Below, one piece after another: positions 14,155 to 22,318 of a DNA stretch of 31,066 nucleotides. Both the position numbers and the translations under genes were made by a program. Under the pieces are notes generated by a model that saw only the letters and a list, made by a program, of their open reading frames with translations, had not been told where the DNA came from and did no database searches. Location of the stretch: contig JBCCUL010000013.1 in the NCBI GenBank assembly GCA_039197065.1, forward strand, positions 1-31,066, read 5' to 3'. How positions within the stretch are numbered: position 1 is the first letter of the stretch; each line of letters begins with the position of its first letter. This DNA comes from JANQPX01 sp039197065 (GTDB lineage Bacteria; Pseudomonadota; Alphaproteobacteria; Geminicoccales; Geminicoccaceae).

Positions 14155-15438
14155 ATGACCCGTTACCGATCCGTTCTGAAGACCGCAGCGGCGGCCTTCA
14201 TTCTTTCCACCGCTGCCGGCAGCTTGCCGGCTGCAGCCGAAGGTCTGCTTTTCTGGTCGACCCAGGCACGGCCGGTCGAGGAGAGCCAGGCGATGCGTGA
14301 GCAGGTGCTCTCCGACTTCGGCCAGGAGGTCGATTATCAGCCGCAGGATCCTGGTCCCTACATCACCCGTCTTCAGGCTGAGCTCGAAGCGGGCGAGGGG
14401 ACCATCGACGTGCTCGGCGGCCTACATGGCGACTTCGCCTCAGTCGGCGACGGTCTGGCTGATCTGTCCGGCGTCGATCTCGGCGGCGCTAAGATTTCCG
14501 ATACCTTCATGGAGGTGGCCAAGCTCGGCGGTGACACCCAGAAATACATCCCATGGATGCAGGCGACCTATGTCATGGCCGCCAACAAGAAGGCGCTTGA
14601 GTATCTGCCCGAGGGTGCCGACGTCAACGCGCTGACCTATGACCAGCTGATCGCCTGGGCGGCCGCCATGGGCGAGGCGACCGGTTCGCCGAAATTCGGC
14701 ATTCCGGCGGGGCCGAAGGGTCTGAAGCATCGCTTCATTCAGGGCTATCTCTACCCGTCCTTCACGGACAGCATGGTTACCAAGTTCCGCTCCGCCGAGG
14801 CCGAGGCGATGTGGAACACGTTCAAGGACCTCTGGGCCCATACCACGCCTGCCTCCACCAACTATGCCTTCATGCAGGAGCCGCTGCTCTCAGAGGAAGT
14901 CTGGGTGGCGTTCGACCACACGGCGCGTCTGGCGGAAGCCTTCAACCAGCGCCCGGACGACTTCATCGCGTTTCCAGCTCCTGCTGGGCCGACCGGCCGC
15001 GGCTTCATGCCGGTGGTGGCTGGCGTTGCCGTGCCGACCACAGCGCCTGATATGGCGAGTTCCAAGGAGCTGGTCAGCTACATGATGAAGCCTGAGACCC
15101 AGATCGCCACCTTGAAGGCCACCAACTTCTTTCCGGTGATCGATGTCGAGCTGCCGGACGATCTGCCGGCTGCTGTGCAGATCTCGGGTGCGGCGATCGC
15201 GGCGCAAGCCAGCTCGGCGGATGCCAATCCTGGTCTCCTCCCGATCGGTCTCGGTGAGCTCGGCGGTAAGTTCAGCCAGGTCTACACCGATACCTTCGAG
15301 CGCATCGTGCTCGCCGGCCAAGATGTGCGTGCCGTGCTTGACGAGCAGGCCGAAGCGCTAAAGGCCATCATGGACGAGGCCGGTGCACCTTGCTGGGCGC
15401 CGGATGAGCCCTCCGAGGGTGCCTGCCCCGTCGAGTAA
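14155..15438 (+). CDS. Carbohydrate ABC importer, periplasmic substrate-binding protein
   Basis: The 427-residue protein opens with a signal peptide of about 28 residues (KTAAAAFILSTAAGSLPAAAEG) and continues as a family-1 extracellular solute-binding protein: GPYITRLQAELEAGEGTIDVLGGLHGDF, the YVMAANKKALEYLP strand, and the FPAPAGPTGRGFMPVVAGVAVP segment before the C-terminal lobe helices (KELVSYMMKPETQIA). It delivers the ligand to the two permeases that follow. Two cysteines in the last 15 residues (APCWAPD, GACPVE) could form a disulphide that closes the tail, unusual for the family. GGGAG precedes the ATG. The ligand is probably a sugar, sugar acid or polyol; the sequence does not decide it. 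Confidence 0.93.
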   Translation: MTRYRSVLKTAAAAFILSTAAGSLPAAAEGLLFWSTQARPVEESQAMREQVLSDFGQEVDYQPQDPGPYITRLQAELEAGEGTIDVLGGLHGDFASVGDGLADLSGVDLGGAKISDTFMEVAKLGGDTQKYIPWMQATYVMAANKKALEYLPEGADVNALTYDQLIAWAAAMGEATGSPKFGIPAGPKGLKHRFIQGYLYPSFTDSMVTKFRSAEAEAMWNTFKDLWAHTTPASTNYAFMQEPLLSEEVWVAFDHTARLAEAFNQRPDDFIAFPAPAGPTGRGFMPVVAGVAVPTTAPDMASSKELVSYMMKPETQIATLKATNFFPVIDVELPDDLPAAVQISGAAIAAQASSADANPGLLPIGLGELGGKFSQVYTDTFERIVLAGQDVRAVLDEQAEALKAIMDEAGAPCWAPDEPSEGACPVE

Positions 15439-15443
15439 GCCAT

Positions 15444-15507
15444 CCTGCGGGCTCTCTCGCAGGCCCGTTATCTCGGAAACCGGCGGCGGCTGACCGTCGC
15501 CGCCGGT
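15444..15507 (+). other. Two stem-loops between binding-protein and permease genes
   Basis: The 97-base gap holds CCTGCG-(8)-CGCAGG at 15444-15463 and a stronger 10-bp stem, ACCGGCGGCG-(9)-CGCCGCCGGT, at 15479-15507. Neither is followed by a T run. Stem-loops in this place in binding-protein operons are known to protect the upstream message and keep binding-protein levels above permease levels; that role is inferred here. Confidence 0.6.
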
Positions 15508-15535
15508 AACCTAACCTTCTGCACGGATCGCGGCC

Positions 15536-16381
15536 ATGCAAGCGCGCGCATTGCCCTACCTTCTATTGCTGCCGGCGACGGTTTTTCTGGCGCTTTTCTT
15601 CCTTTACCCGTTCTTCCAGGTGGCCCTCGAATCGGTCACCAACGAGGAAGGCTTCACCTTCGAGCATTTCGGCACGATGGCGGGCCATTGGAAGTTCAAC
15701 TCGGCGCTTTGGAACACCTTCCTGCTCGCCATGGTCGCGGTGCCCCTTCAGGTCGGCCTGTCGCTGTTCATGGCGTCGATCGTGACCAAAATGAACACCG
15801 GCCGCGACGTCATTCTCTATATCTGGACCATACCGCTCGGCATTTCGGATCTCGCCGCCGGCATCATCTGGCTGGCGATCCTCGAACAGAACGGCTTCTT
15901 CAACAGCCTGTTCGTTGGCCTTGGGCTGATGGAGCAGCCGGCGACCATCCTCGGCTATCAGAACAAATGGCTGTTGTTCATGGCCGTCGTTCTCGCTGAA
16001 GTCTGGCGTGCAACCGCGATTGTCCTGGTCATCCTGGTCGCTGGCATGGGCCTCATTCCGAAGGAATATAACGAAGCAGCCGAAGTGTTCGGCGCCAGCC
16101 CCTGGAAGCGCTTCTTCAAGGTCACGCTGCCGCTGCTTCGTCCGAGCCTGCAGACGGCGTTGATCCTCCGAACCATCCTCGCCTTCGAAGTTTTCGCGGT
16201 GGTCGCGGCGCTGGCCGGCACCAATCTGCCGGTGCTGATGGGCGAGACCTATCAATGGCAGTTCGCGCTGCAGGACAGAAAGGTGGCGGCGGCCTATGCC
16301 ATGGTGATCCTCGGGATCTCGATCGCCTTCACGGTCTTCTTCCTCTGGGCGTTGCGCGTGCCGAAGGAGGCCCAGACATGA
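15536..16381 (+). CDS. Carbohydrate ABC importer permease (MalF/UgpA type)
   Basis: The 281-residue membrane protein has six predicted helices, starting with LPYLLLLPATVFLALFFLYPFFQVAL. The EAA loop that contacts the ATPase is clear: EYNEAAEVFGASPWKRFFKVTLP, with the conserved EAA, the glycine ten residues before LP, and the following LRPSL. It forms the membrane channel with the second permease. The stop overlaps the next gene by ATGA, so the two permeases are translated together. Confidence 0.93.
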   Translation: MQARALPYLLLLPATVFLALFFLYPFFQVALESVTNEEGFTFEHFGTMAGHWKFNSALWNTFLLAMVAVPLQVGLSLFMASIVTKMNTGRDVILYIWTIPLGISDLAAGIIWLAILEQNGFFNSLFVGLGLMEQPATILGYQNKWLLFMAVVLAEVWRATAIVLVILVAGMGLIPKEYNEAAEVFGASPWKRFFKVTLPLLRPSLQTALILRTILAFEVFAVVAALAGTNLPVLMGETYQWQFALQDRKVAAAYAMVILGISIAFTVFFLWALRVPKEAQT

Positions 16382-17193
16382 ACAACAGCATGACAAGCGC
16401 GAAGCGCTGGCTCTGGGGGGCTGTCATCGCCATCCTTTGCCTCTGGGTGCTCGTGCCGATCTATCTGATCATCGTTAACACGCTTTCCAGTCCGGCAGAG
16501 GTCGCGGGCTATCCCAAGCGCTTCTGGCCGAGCTTCGACATGGAGAGCGTTCAGTTCTTCATGGGCTTTCAAGGGGTGCTCGACGCCCTTTGGAATTCCA
16601 TTCTGGTGGCGCTTGTCACCATGATCCTGTCGATCGGTCTTGGCGCGCCTGCGGGCTACGCGCTTGCCCGCTTCGACTTTCCAGGCAAGAACCTGTTCCG
16701 CATCATGGTGCTGATGACCAGGGCGTTTCCCCTGCCGTTGCTCGCCCTGCCGCTCGCGGTTTTGTTCATCCGCACCGGGCTCGACGACACGATTATCGGG
16801 CTCGCACTGGTGCACACGGTGCTAGCGCTTCCCTTCGCGATCCTGATCACCTCGTCGCTCTTCATGGGCATTCCGTTCGAATTGGAGGAGGCGGCATGGA
16901 CGCTCGGCTGCACGCGCTTCCAGGCGTTTCGAAAGGCGGTTCTCCCCCTGGTCTTCCCGGGCATCGCAGCCTCGGCCGTGTTCGCCTTCGTCATCTCTTG
17001 GAACGAAGTGTTCGCAGCCGCCGTGCTGACCATCGAGAACCGAACATTGACCGCCTTCTTGATGCAGAGCCTGGATGAAAGCCCGCTGCATCTGAAATTC
17101 GCCGGCGGCACCGTGCTCGTGCTGCCGGCCCTCATCTTCCTGTTCGCCGTTCGAAAATACCTCTTTGCCATGTGGGGCATAGCGAACCGCTGA
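16378..17193 (+). CDS. Carbohydrate ABC importer permease (MalG/UgpE type)
   Basis: The 271-residue protein starts at the ATG overlapping the previous stop and has six predicted helices. The EAA loop reads FELEEAAWTLGCTRFQAFRKAVLPLV, and the protein has the MalG-type length. Typical MalG features are the GYALARFDFPGK segment before helix three and the C-terminal YLFAMWGIANR. The open frame extends upstream inside the first permease gene, but the overlap start is the natural one. It pairs with the preceding permease and with the ATPase downstream. Confidence 0.93.
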   Translation: MNNSMTSAKRWLWGAVIAILCLWVLVPIYLIIVNTLSSPAEVAGYPKRFWPSFDMESVQFFMGFQGVLDALWNSILVALVTMILSIGLGAPAGYALARFDFPGKNLFRIMVLMTRAFPLPLLALPLAVLFIRTGLDDTIIGLALVHTVLALPFAILITSSLFMGIPFELEEAAWTLGCTRFQAFRKAVLPLVFPGIAASAVFAFVISWNEVFAAAVLTIENRTLTAFLMQSLDESPLHLKFAGGTVLVLPALIFLFAVRKYLFAMWGIANR

Positions 17194-17217
17194 CGTCCAA
17201 ACGAAACGGAGCCGACA

Positions 17218-18261
17218 ATGGCTGATATTTCCATCGAAGGTGTTGAACGGCGTTACGGTGATTTCACGGCGCTGCATGCCATCGATCTCGACATCCAGGA
17301 TCAGGAATTCCTGGTGCTGCTCGGCGCATCCGGTTGCGGCAAGACCACGCTGCTGCGTCTGATCGCCGGGTTGGATCGCCAGAGCAGCGGGACGATCAAG
17401 ATCGGCGATCGCGTGGTCGACGATGTGCCGCCGCGCCATCGCGGCATCGCCATGGTGTTCCAGAACTACGCGGTGTTCCCGCATCTGACCGTGTTCGAGA
17501 ACATCGCCTTCGGCCTGCGCATGAAGAAGATGACCGAAGCCGACATCGAAAAGAAGGTCACCAACGCCGCTGAGCTCATGCATATCGAGCAGCTGCTGAA
17601 GCGTTATTCCGGCCAGCTCTCCGGCGGTCAGCGTCAGCGCGTCGCCGTGGCGCGCGCGCTTGCCATGGAGCCGGACGTCCTCCTGATGGACGAGCCGCTT
17701 TCCAATCTCGATGCACTGCTTCGTCTCGAAATGCGCGCCGAGCTCAAGGGCGTCGTTCAGGCAAGCAAGACCACGACCATCTACGTCACCCATGACCAGG
17801 TGGAAGCCATGAGCCTCGCCGACCGGATTGCGGTCATGCACAAAGGCCATATCGTGCAGGCGGCAAAGCCCATCGACGTCTATCGCAACCCGGCGACCCA
17901 TTTCGTCGCGAGCTTCATCGGCAACCCGCCGATGAATTTTCTCGACGCCAACAAGGTCGAGGGTGGCTGGCAGGTTGCGGGCATGACGGTCGATGGACCG
18001 TCGATCGATCGCGGCAAGCTCGAATTCGCGATCCGGCCCGAGGATCTCGTCCCCGCCGAGCAGGGCATGACCGGCGATGTCAAGGTGATCGAGCCGCTCG
18101 GCGCCCACCAGCTGGTGACCATGAGCGTCGACGGACGTCTGTTCCGAGCGACCATCGACAGCGACGAACCGGTCCAGCCTGGCAGTCAGCTCACCCTGGC
18201 GCCGCGCCCCGATCGCATCCGCTGGTTCGATCCGGAAAGCGAGAACGCCATCGCCGCCTGA
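17218..18261 (+). CDS. Carbohydrate ABC importer ATP-binding protein (MalK/UgpC type)
   Basis: The 347-residue protein has all nucleotide-binding motifs: Walker A GASGCGKT (36-43), Q-loop Q82, signature LSGGQ (134-138), Walker B LLMDEP (155-160) with catalytic E159, and switch H192. The C-terminal 110 residues form the TOBE/OB regulatory domain of the MalK group (AIRPEDLVPAE). It dimerises and drives import through the two permeases. GGAG precedes the ATG after a 24-base gap, so it is the last gene of the lacI-importer operon. It ends 17 bases from the convergent enolase-superfamily gene, with no obvious terminator in between. ATPases of this group can serve more than one importer. Confidence 0.95.
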   Translation: MADISIEGVERRYGDFTALHAIDLDIQDQEFLVLLGASGCGKTTLLRLIAGLDRQSSGTIKIGDRVVDDVPPRHRGIAMVFQNYAVFPHLTVFENIAFGLRMKKMTEADIEKKVTNAAELMHIEQLLKRYSGQLSGGQRQRVAVARALAMEPDVLLMDEPLSNLDALLRLEMRAELKGVVQASKTTTIYVTHDQVEAMSLADRIAVMHKGHIVQAAKPIDVYRNPATHFVASFIGNPPMNFLDANKVEGGWQVAGMTVDGPSIDRGKLEFAIRPEDLVPAEQGMTGDVKVIEPLGAHQLVTMSVDGRLFRATIDSDEPVQPGSQLTLAPRPDRIRWFDPESENAIAA

Positions 18262-18278
18262 GCGCAGGCACCGGGGGC

Positions 18279-19376
18279 TCAAGCCTGGCTGCTGCAGGCC
18301 TGGTCCAGTTTCTCCCAATCGAACACCACGCCTGTGCCGGGGATGTCGGGGGCGACCGCGCGTCCTTCCTCGAGCACCAGCGGGCGCGTCGTATAGCTGT
18401 CGATCGGGAAGGAATGAACCTCGATCCATCCGGGTGTCGGCTGTGCCGAAACCAGACTGACATGCAGCTCCTGCATGCCATGGCTGCAAACTGCCACACC
18501 AGCCGCGCGAGAAATCTCGGCGACCCGTAGCCAGCCGGTGACGCCGCCGCAATTCGAACTGTCCGGTTGGATGAAGCTCAGCTTGGATTGTTCGAGCGCG
18601 TAGCCGAACTCATGCTCGGTGTGCAGATTTTCACCCATCGCAACAGGTATGCCGGTTGCATCGGCGATCTGCGCATAGCCCTTGTAGTCGTCCGGGATGA
18701 TCGGTTCTTCGAACCAATAGATGTCATAGGGCTTGAACACCTCCGCAGCGGCGATCGCTTCGTCGACGCTCATCGCATAATTGGCGTCCACCATGAAGGT
18801 GACATCCGGCCCGATTAGCTCGCGCACTGCCTTCACCCGCTCGACATCCGCCGAAAGCGTGGGCTGACCCACCTTGATCTTCACCGCCTTGAACCCGGCA
18901 TCGAGATAGCCCTGCACGGAGCCGAGCAACTTGGGCAGCGGGAAATTCAGATCGATACCGCCTCGATAGGCAGGGCAAGTCCGAGCGGCGCCGCCCGCCA
19001 TTTTCCAAAGGGGCTGGCCGGTGGTCTTGCCGCGCAGATCCCAAAGCGCAATGTCCACTGCCGAGATCGCGAATGACGCGATGCCGCCGCGCGCGACATA
19101 GTGAACATGCCATTGCATCGCATCGTAAAGGGCTTCGACATCGCCCGCATCCTGTCCCAGCAGGAAGGGCTTGATGTCGTGGTTCAGCATCGCCTCGATA
19201 GCGCGCCCGCCCTTGCCGCCGGTATAGGTGTAGCCCGTGCCGGTCTCTCCATCCGCCGTGGTGATGGTGACGATCACCAGCTCGAAATGGGTGTGCGCGC
19301 CATGCTTGGCGTCTTCGAGGACTTCCGCCAGCGGCACATTTCGATGGTGGATCGAGATGTCTGTTATGTCTGCCAT
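18279..19376 (-). CDS. Enolase-superfamily enzyme, mandelate racemase/muconate lactonizing type (probable sugar-acid dehydratase)
   Basis: From the ATG at 19376 the protein is 365 residues. The capping domain carries the YTYTGGKGG loop; the barrel has K166-I-K168, D197 (MVDAN), the glutamates of FEEP (near 223) and GEN (E249), D272 (IQPD) and H299 (CSHG). This complete mandelate-racemase-type set fits acid-sugar dehydratases or racemases. An upstream in-frame start at 19460 exists, but the shorter form agrees with the family and has a GAAG ribosome site. It lies downstream of an EamA exporter on the same strand and converges on the sugar importer. I infer a role in breaking down the imported compound or a related acid, but the two are not in one transcript. 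Confidence 0.9.
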   Translation of the reverse strand: MADITDISIHHRNVPLAEVLEDAKHGAHTHFELVIVTITTADGETGTGYTYTGGKGGRAIEAMLNHDIKPFLLGQDAGDVEALYDAMQWHVHYVARGGIASFAISAVDIALWDLRGKTTGQPLWKMAGGAARTCPAYRGGIDLNFPLPKLLGSVQGYLDAGFKAVKIKVGQPTLSADVERVKAVRELIGPDVTFMVDANYAMSVDEAIAAAEVFKPYDIYWFEEPIIPDDYKGYAQIADATGIPVAMGENLHTEHEFGYALEQSKLSFIQPDSSNCGGVTGWLRVAEISRAAGVAVCSHGMQELHVSLVSAQPTPGWIEVHSFPIDSYTTRPLVLEEGRAVAPDIPGTGVVFDWEKLDQACSSQA

Positions 19377-19479
19377 ATCGTGCTTCGCCGGCTCCTGATT
19401 TTTGTGACGTTCTCCGATGCGATCAGGCTGAGCAAAGGCTGTCCTCAGCCATGCTGTCAAGGTCGGTGCTTGGGATCGG

Positions 19480-20376
19480 TCAAGCGGTTGGTTGCTGCCG
19501 TCGGGTTTCGCGATGCAGGATGTAGAGGCCGCTTGCGATCAGGATAGCGGCGCCGAACCAGACGTTGCGGCCGGGCAGATCCCCCCAGATCAGCCAGCCG
19601 AGAATGACCGCCCAGAGCAGGGACGAATAGTCGAAGGGCGCGATCACCGCGGCTGGCGCAAACCGATAGGCTTGTGTGACCAGCACCATGCCGATCGTTC
19701 CAACGAGGCCCATGGAGAGGAATACGAAGAGATCCGCTGGCCCCGGTGTCTGCCAGGCGAACGGCATCAAGGGCACAGCGGTCAAAGCGGCGCCGAGGCT
19801 GGACCAGAACATGATGGCCGATGTGGTCATATCCCGGGTCATCTTCCGGCTGACCAGCATGGCCAGTGCATAGAAGAATGCAGCACCTAGAGGCATCAGA
19901 GCTTCGGGACGAAAGCTCGCCATGCCGGGCTGGATCACCACCAGGACGCCGCAAAAACCGACGAGCACCGCGGCCCAGCGACGAATGCCGACATGCTCGC
20001 CGAGGATGGGCATGGAGAGCGCCGTAATGAAGAGGGGGCCTGTGAAGGCCACGGCGAAGGCATCCGCGAGCGGCATATAGCGAAGACCGGTGAAGAAGAG
20101 ATAACCGGCTGCGAGACTGTAGGCCGTGCGCTGGACCAGCAGCCAGATGCGATCCGTCCGTAACGGGCTGAACCCCTTGCCGCTTACAAGCAAAAAGGCG
20201 AACACGACCAGAGCGCCCACGCCGTTCCGAAAAAGCACGATCTGGCTGATCGCATAGCCTTCGCCTAAGAACTTGGCGCAGGCGTCCATCAACGCGATGC
20301 CGATAAAGCCGGTGACGGCGCAGGCGATGCCCAGGCCCACCTTGTCGTCGACAGCCGTCGCTTGCGCTTTGCTCAT
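19480..20376 (-). CDS. EamA/DMT-superfamily transporter
   Basis: The protein is 298 residues from the ATG at 20376, which has GAGG five bases upstream; the frame also has a TTG at 20418. About ten membrane helices in two EamA repeats are visible (VTGFIGIALMDACAKFLGEG in the first; the GMVLVTQAYRFAPAAVIAPFDYSSLLWAVILGWLIWGD block in the second). The second-repeat pattern resembles the RhaT/YdcZ-like exporters of this superfamily. It precedes the enolase-superfamily gene on the same strand by about 100 bases and is probably co-transcribed with it, a repeat of the 883-3114 arrangement. Substrate unknown. Confidence 0.88.
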   Translation of the reverse strand: MSKAQATAVDDKVGLGIACAVTGFIGIALMDACAKFLGEGYAISQIVLFRNGVGALVVFAFLLVSGKGFSPLRTDRIWLLVQRTAYSLAAGYLFFTGLRYMPLADAFAVAFTGPLFITALSMPILGEHVGIRRWAAVLVGFCGVLVVIQPGMASFRPEALMPLGAAFFYALAMLVSRKMTRDMTTSAIMFWSSLGAALTAVPLMPFAWQTPGPADLFVFLSMGLVGTIGMVLVTQAYRFAPAAVIAPFDYSSLLWAVILGWLIWGDLPGRNVWFGAAILIASGLYILHRETRRQQPTA

Positions 20377-20680
20377 CGCCGCCTCGGAAATGGGTTTCGT
20401 TTCAAAGGATGGCGACAAGGCTCCGGATGTCGCTCAGGTCCTGTTCTCGAAGGCAACCGTCGATCGACGGTCGTAGCTTTAGTGGCAGCGATCCAGAGGT
20501 CGGATCAAGAGAAATTCCTTAGGCGCTCTTTGAACGATCACGTCCATACAGACGAGATTCTCCAAGTTTAACTGTCGTGATCCAGGCGTAACGCAACTTA
20601 CAGCAATCAAACAGGAATTTTCGTTGATGTTCAGCGTTCACATGGCTATCTGATCATGTCTTTGACAACATTGTGACAAA
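20377..20680. promoter_or_regulatory. Divergent intergenic region with a 16-bp perfect palindrome
   Basis: This 304-base gap between the EamA gene and the small-protein gene carries ACCGTCGATCGACGGT at 20456-20471, perfectly self-complementary, 80 bases upstream of the EamA start. It could be an operator for the EamA/enolase pair. The rest is AT-richer than its surroundings and has no gene I can support. Confidence 0.45.
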
Positions 20681-20911
20681 ATGATGTATCAGCTCATCGC
20701 CTTGACGTTGATCGTACTGCTGACGACACCAGGGTCAGCCCATGCCTATATTGACCCCGGCGTCGCGAGCATCATCCTGCAAAGCCTTGTCGCCGTTATC
20801 GCGACGGTTTCGGCCACCGTCGGTTTATTCTGGCATCGCGTCAAATCCTTCTTCCGATTCGGAAGCAGCGACAGCGATGCCACGAAGAGGCCTGCCGAGA
20901 CCGCTGACTGA
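20681..20911 (+). CDS. Small membrane protein with AYIDPG motif
   Basis: This 76-residue protein has a signal peptide ending AHA, directly followed by YIDPG, a transmembrane stretch (SIILQSLVAVIATVSATVGLF), a basic WHRVKSFF element and a charged tail. Short proteins of this pattern are a recurrent family found next to sulfatase-like and glycan-related genes; their function is unknown to me. The gene is closely followed by a methyltransferase and a sulfatase-like gene, which supports it as a real gene. The start is uncertain: two ATG codons lie at 20681 and 20684, and neither has a clear ribosome site. Confidence 0.8.
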   Translation: MMYQLIALTLIVLLTTPGSAHAYIDPGVASIILQSLVAVIATVSATVGLFWHRVKSFFRFGSSDSDATKRPAETAD

Positions 20912-20913
20912 TC

Positions 20914-22311
20914 GTGCTCGCTCCTGATCGGATATCGGGTTCGTTCCGTGATCCTGCCGGGCATGTCTTTCGATCAGGCGGCAGGATTTTCAGAACCGTC
21001 ACCGACTGCGCGGTCGATGACTACGAGCATGTCCGGGACGCTGGCCTCTTCAAGAAGCTGGCCGAAGACGAGCTGATCACCCAGGCGGTTGAGGTCGACC
21101 CTGATCTTCTTGGTGAAACCGGCTCGAACACGCAATATCTGCTTGAGCACCCGAAGATTCCCTTCATCACCTTTCCCTATGAGTGGTCCTTCTCGGCGCT
21201 GAAGGCGGCGGCGAAGCACCACCTCAATTTGCATCTTCGATTGCTTGAGCATGACGTCACGCTGAGCGACGCCAGCGCCTACAACATCCAGTTCGTCGGC
21301 GCCAAGCCGGTTTTCATCGATACATTGTCACTCCGCCGTTATCGCGAGGGCGAATATTGGCTCGGCCACCGTCAGTTCTCCGAGCAGTTCGTCAACCCGC
21401 TTCTCCTGCGCGCCCATCTGGGCATCGCCCACAACGCCTGGTATCGGGGCAGCCTCGAAGGCATTGCCAACACGGAGCTCTCCAGTGTGCTGCCGATGCG
21501 CAGCAAGTTGTCCTGGCGGGTCGCAAGCCAAGTTGTCCTGCCGGCGATGCTGCAGCGCCGCGCGGTCAACGCCCCGGATCAAAGCCTCGCGAAGATGCCG
21601 GAACGCCGCCTCGCGAAATCGGGGTTCCAGGCTATGCTGAGACAGCTCAAGACCTGGATCGAGAAGCTTCACCCAGCGGATGTCGGCAAGACGGTTTGGC
21701 AGGATTACGCCGAGAATCACAGCTATGACGATCCGGAGGAGCAGGCGAAGCACGCCTTCGTTGCCGATTTCGTCGGTGCTGCCAAACCTAACCTCCTTTT
21801 CGACTTCGGCTGCAATACCGGCGCCTATAGCGCGCTCGCTCTGAAATCGGGCGCTGACACGGTCATTGGCTTCGACATGGATCAGGGCGCATTGGAGCGC
21901 GCCTTCGCCCGGGCTGAAGCCGACGATCTCGCCTTTCTCCCGCTCTATCTCGATGCCGCCAATCCCAGCCCGGCCCAGGGATGGCGGCAGGCGGAGCGTC
22001 CCGGTCTTGCGGATCGGGCTCCTGCCGATGGTCTCCTGGCGCTGGCCTTCATCCATCACCTGGCGATCGCCCGCAATATTCCGCTCGATCAGCTCTTGGA
22101 TTGGCTGACCGGCCTCGCACCCCGAGGCGTCATCGAATTCGTGCCTAAGAATGATCCGACAGTGCAGCGCATGCTCGCCCTTCGCGATGACGTTTTTTCG
22201 GACTATGACGTGTCGACCTTCGCAGATCTCCTTAACGAACGGGCGACGATCGTAAGGCGCGATGTGGTTTCCGCCGCGGGGCGCGAGCTTTTCTGGTACA
22301 GCACTGACTGA
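20914..22311 (+). CDS. Class I SAM-dependent methyltransferase with long N-terminal domain
   Basis: The 465-residue protein starts with GTG two bases after the small-protein stop. The SAM motif I is LFDFGCNTGAYSALAL (DFGCNTG at 297-303), followed by FDMDQ with D321 for the ribose. The 290-residue front part includes DASAYNIQFVGAKPVFIDTLSL, a pattern I associate with NoeA-like methyltransferase relatives in rhizobia; this link is tentative. It probably methylates a surface sugar or lipid-linked intermediate, judged from its neighbours. The following sulfatase-like gene begins eight bases downstream, so the three genes form one operon. Confidence 0.82.
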   Translation: MLAPDRISGSFRDPAGHVFRSGGRIFRTVTDCAVDDYEHVRDAGLFKKLAEDELITQAVEVDPDLLGETGSNTQYLLEHPKIPFITFPYEWSFSALKAAAKHHLNLHLRLLEHDVTLSDASAYNIQFVGAKPVFIDTLSLRRYREGEYWLGHRQFSEQFVNPLLLRAHLGIAHNAWYRGSLEGIANTELSSVLPMRSKLSWRVASQVVLPAMLQRRAVNAPDQSLAKMPERRLAKSGFQAMLRQLKTWIEKLHPADVGKTVWQDYAENHSYDDPEEQAKHAFVADFVGAAKPNLLFDFGCNTGAYSALALKSGADTVIGFDMDQGALERAFARAEADDLAFLPLYLDAANPSPAQGWRQAERPGLADRAPADGLLALAFIHHLAIARNIPLDQLLDWLTGLAPRGVIEFVPKNDPTVQRMLALRDDVFSDYDVSTFADLLNERATIVRRDVVSAAGRELFWYSTD

Positions 22312-22318
22312 CCAAACT

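Noticed and set aside
20662..20690. TTGACA at 20662 as the -35 of a promoter for the small AYIDPG gene
   Set aside because: A -10 box at normal spacing (TGTATC near 20685) would fall inside the coding region, after the only possible start codons, so it cannot drive this gene as annotated.
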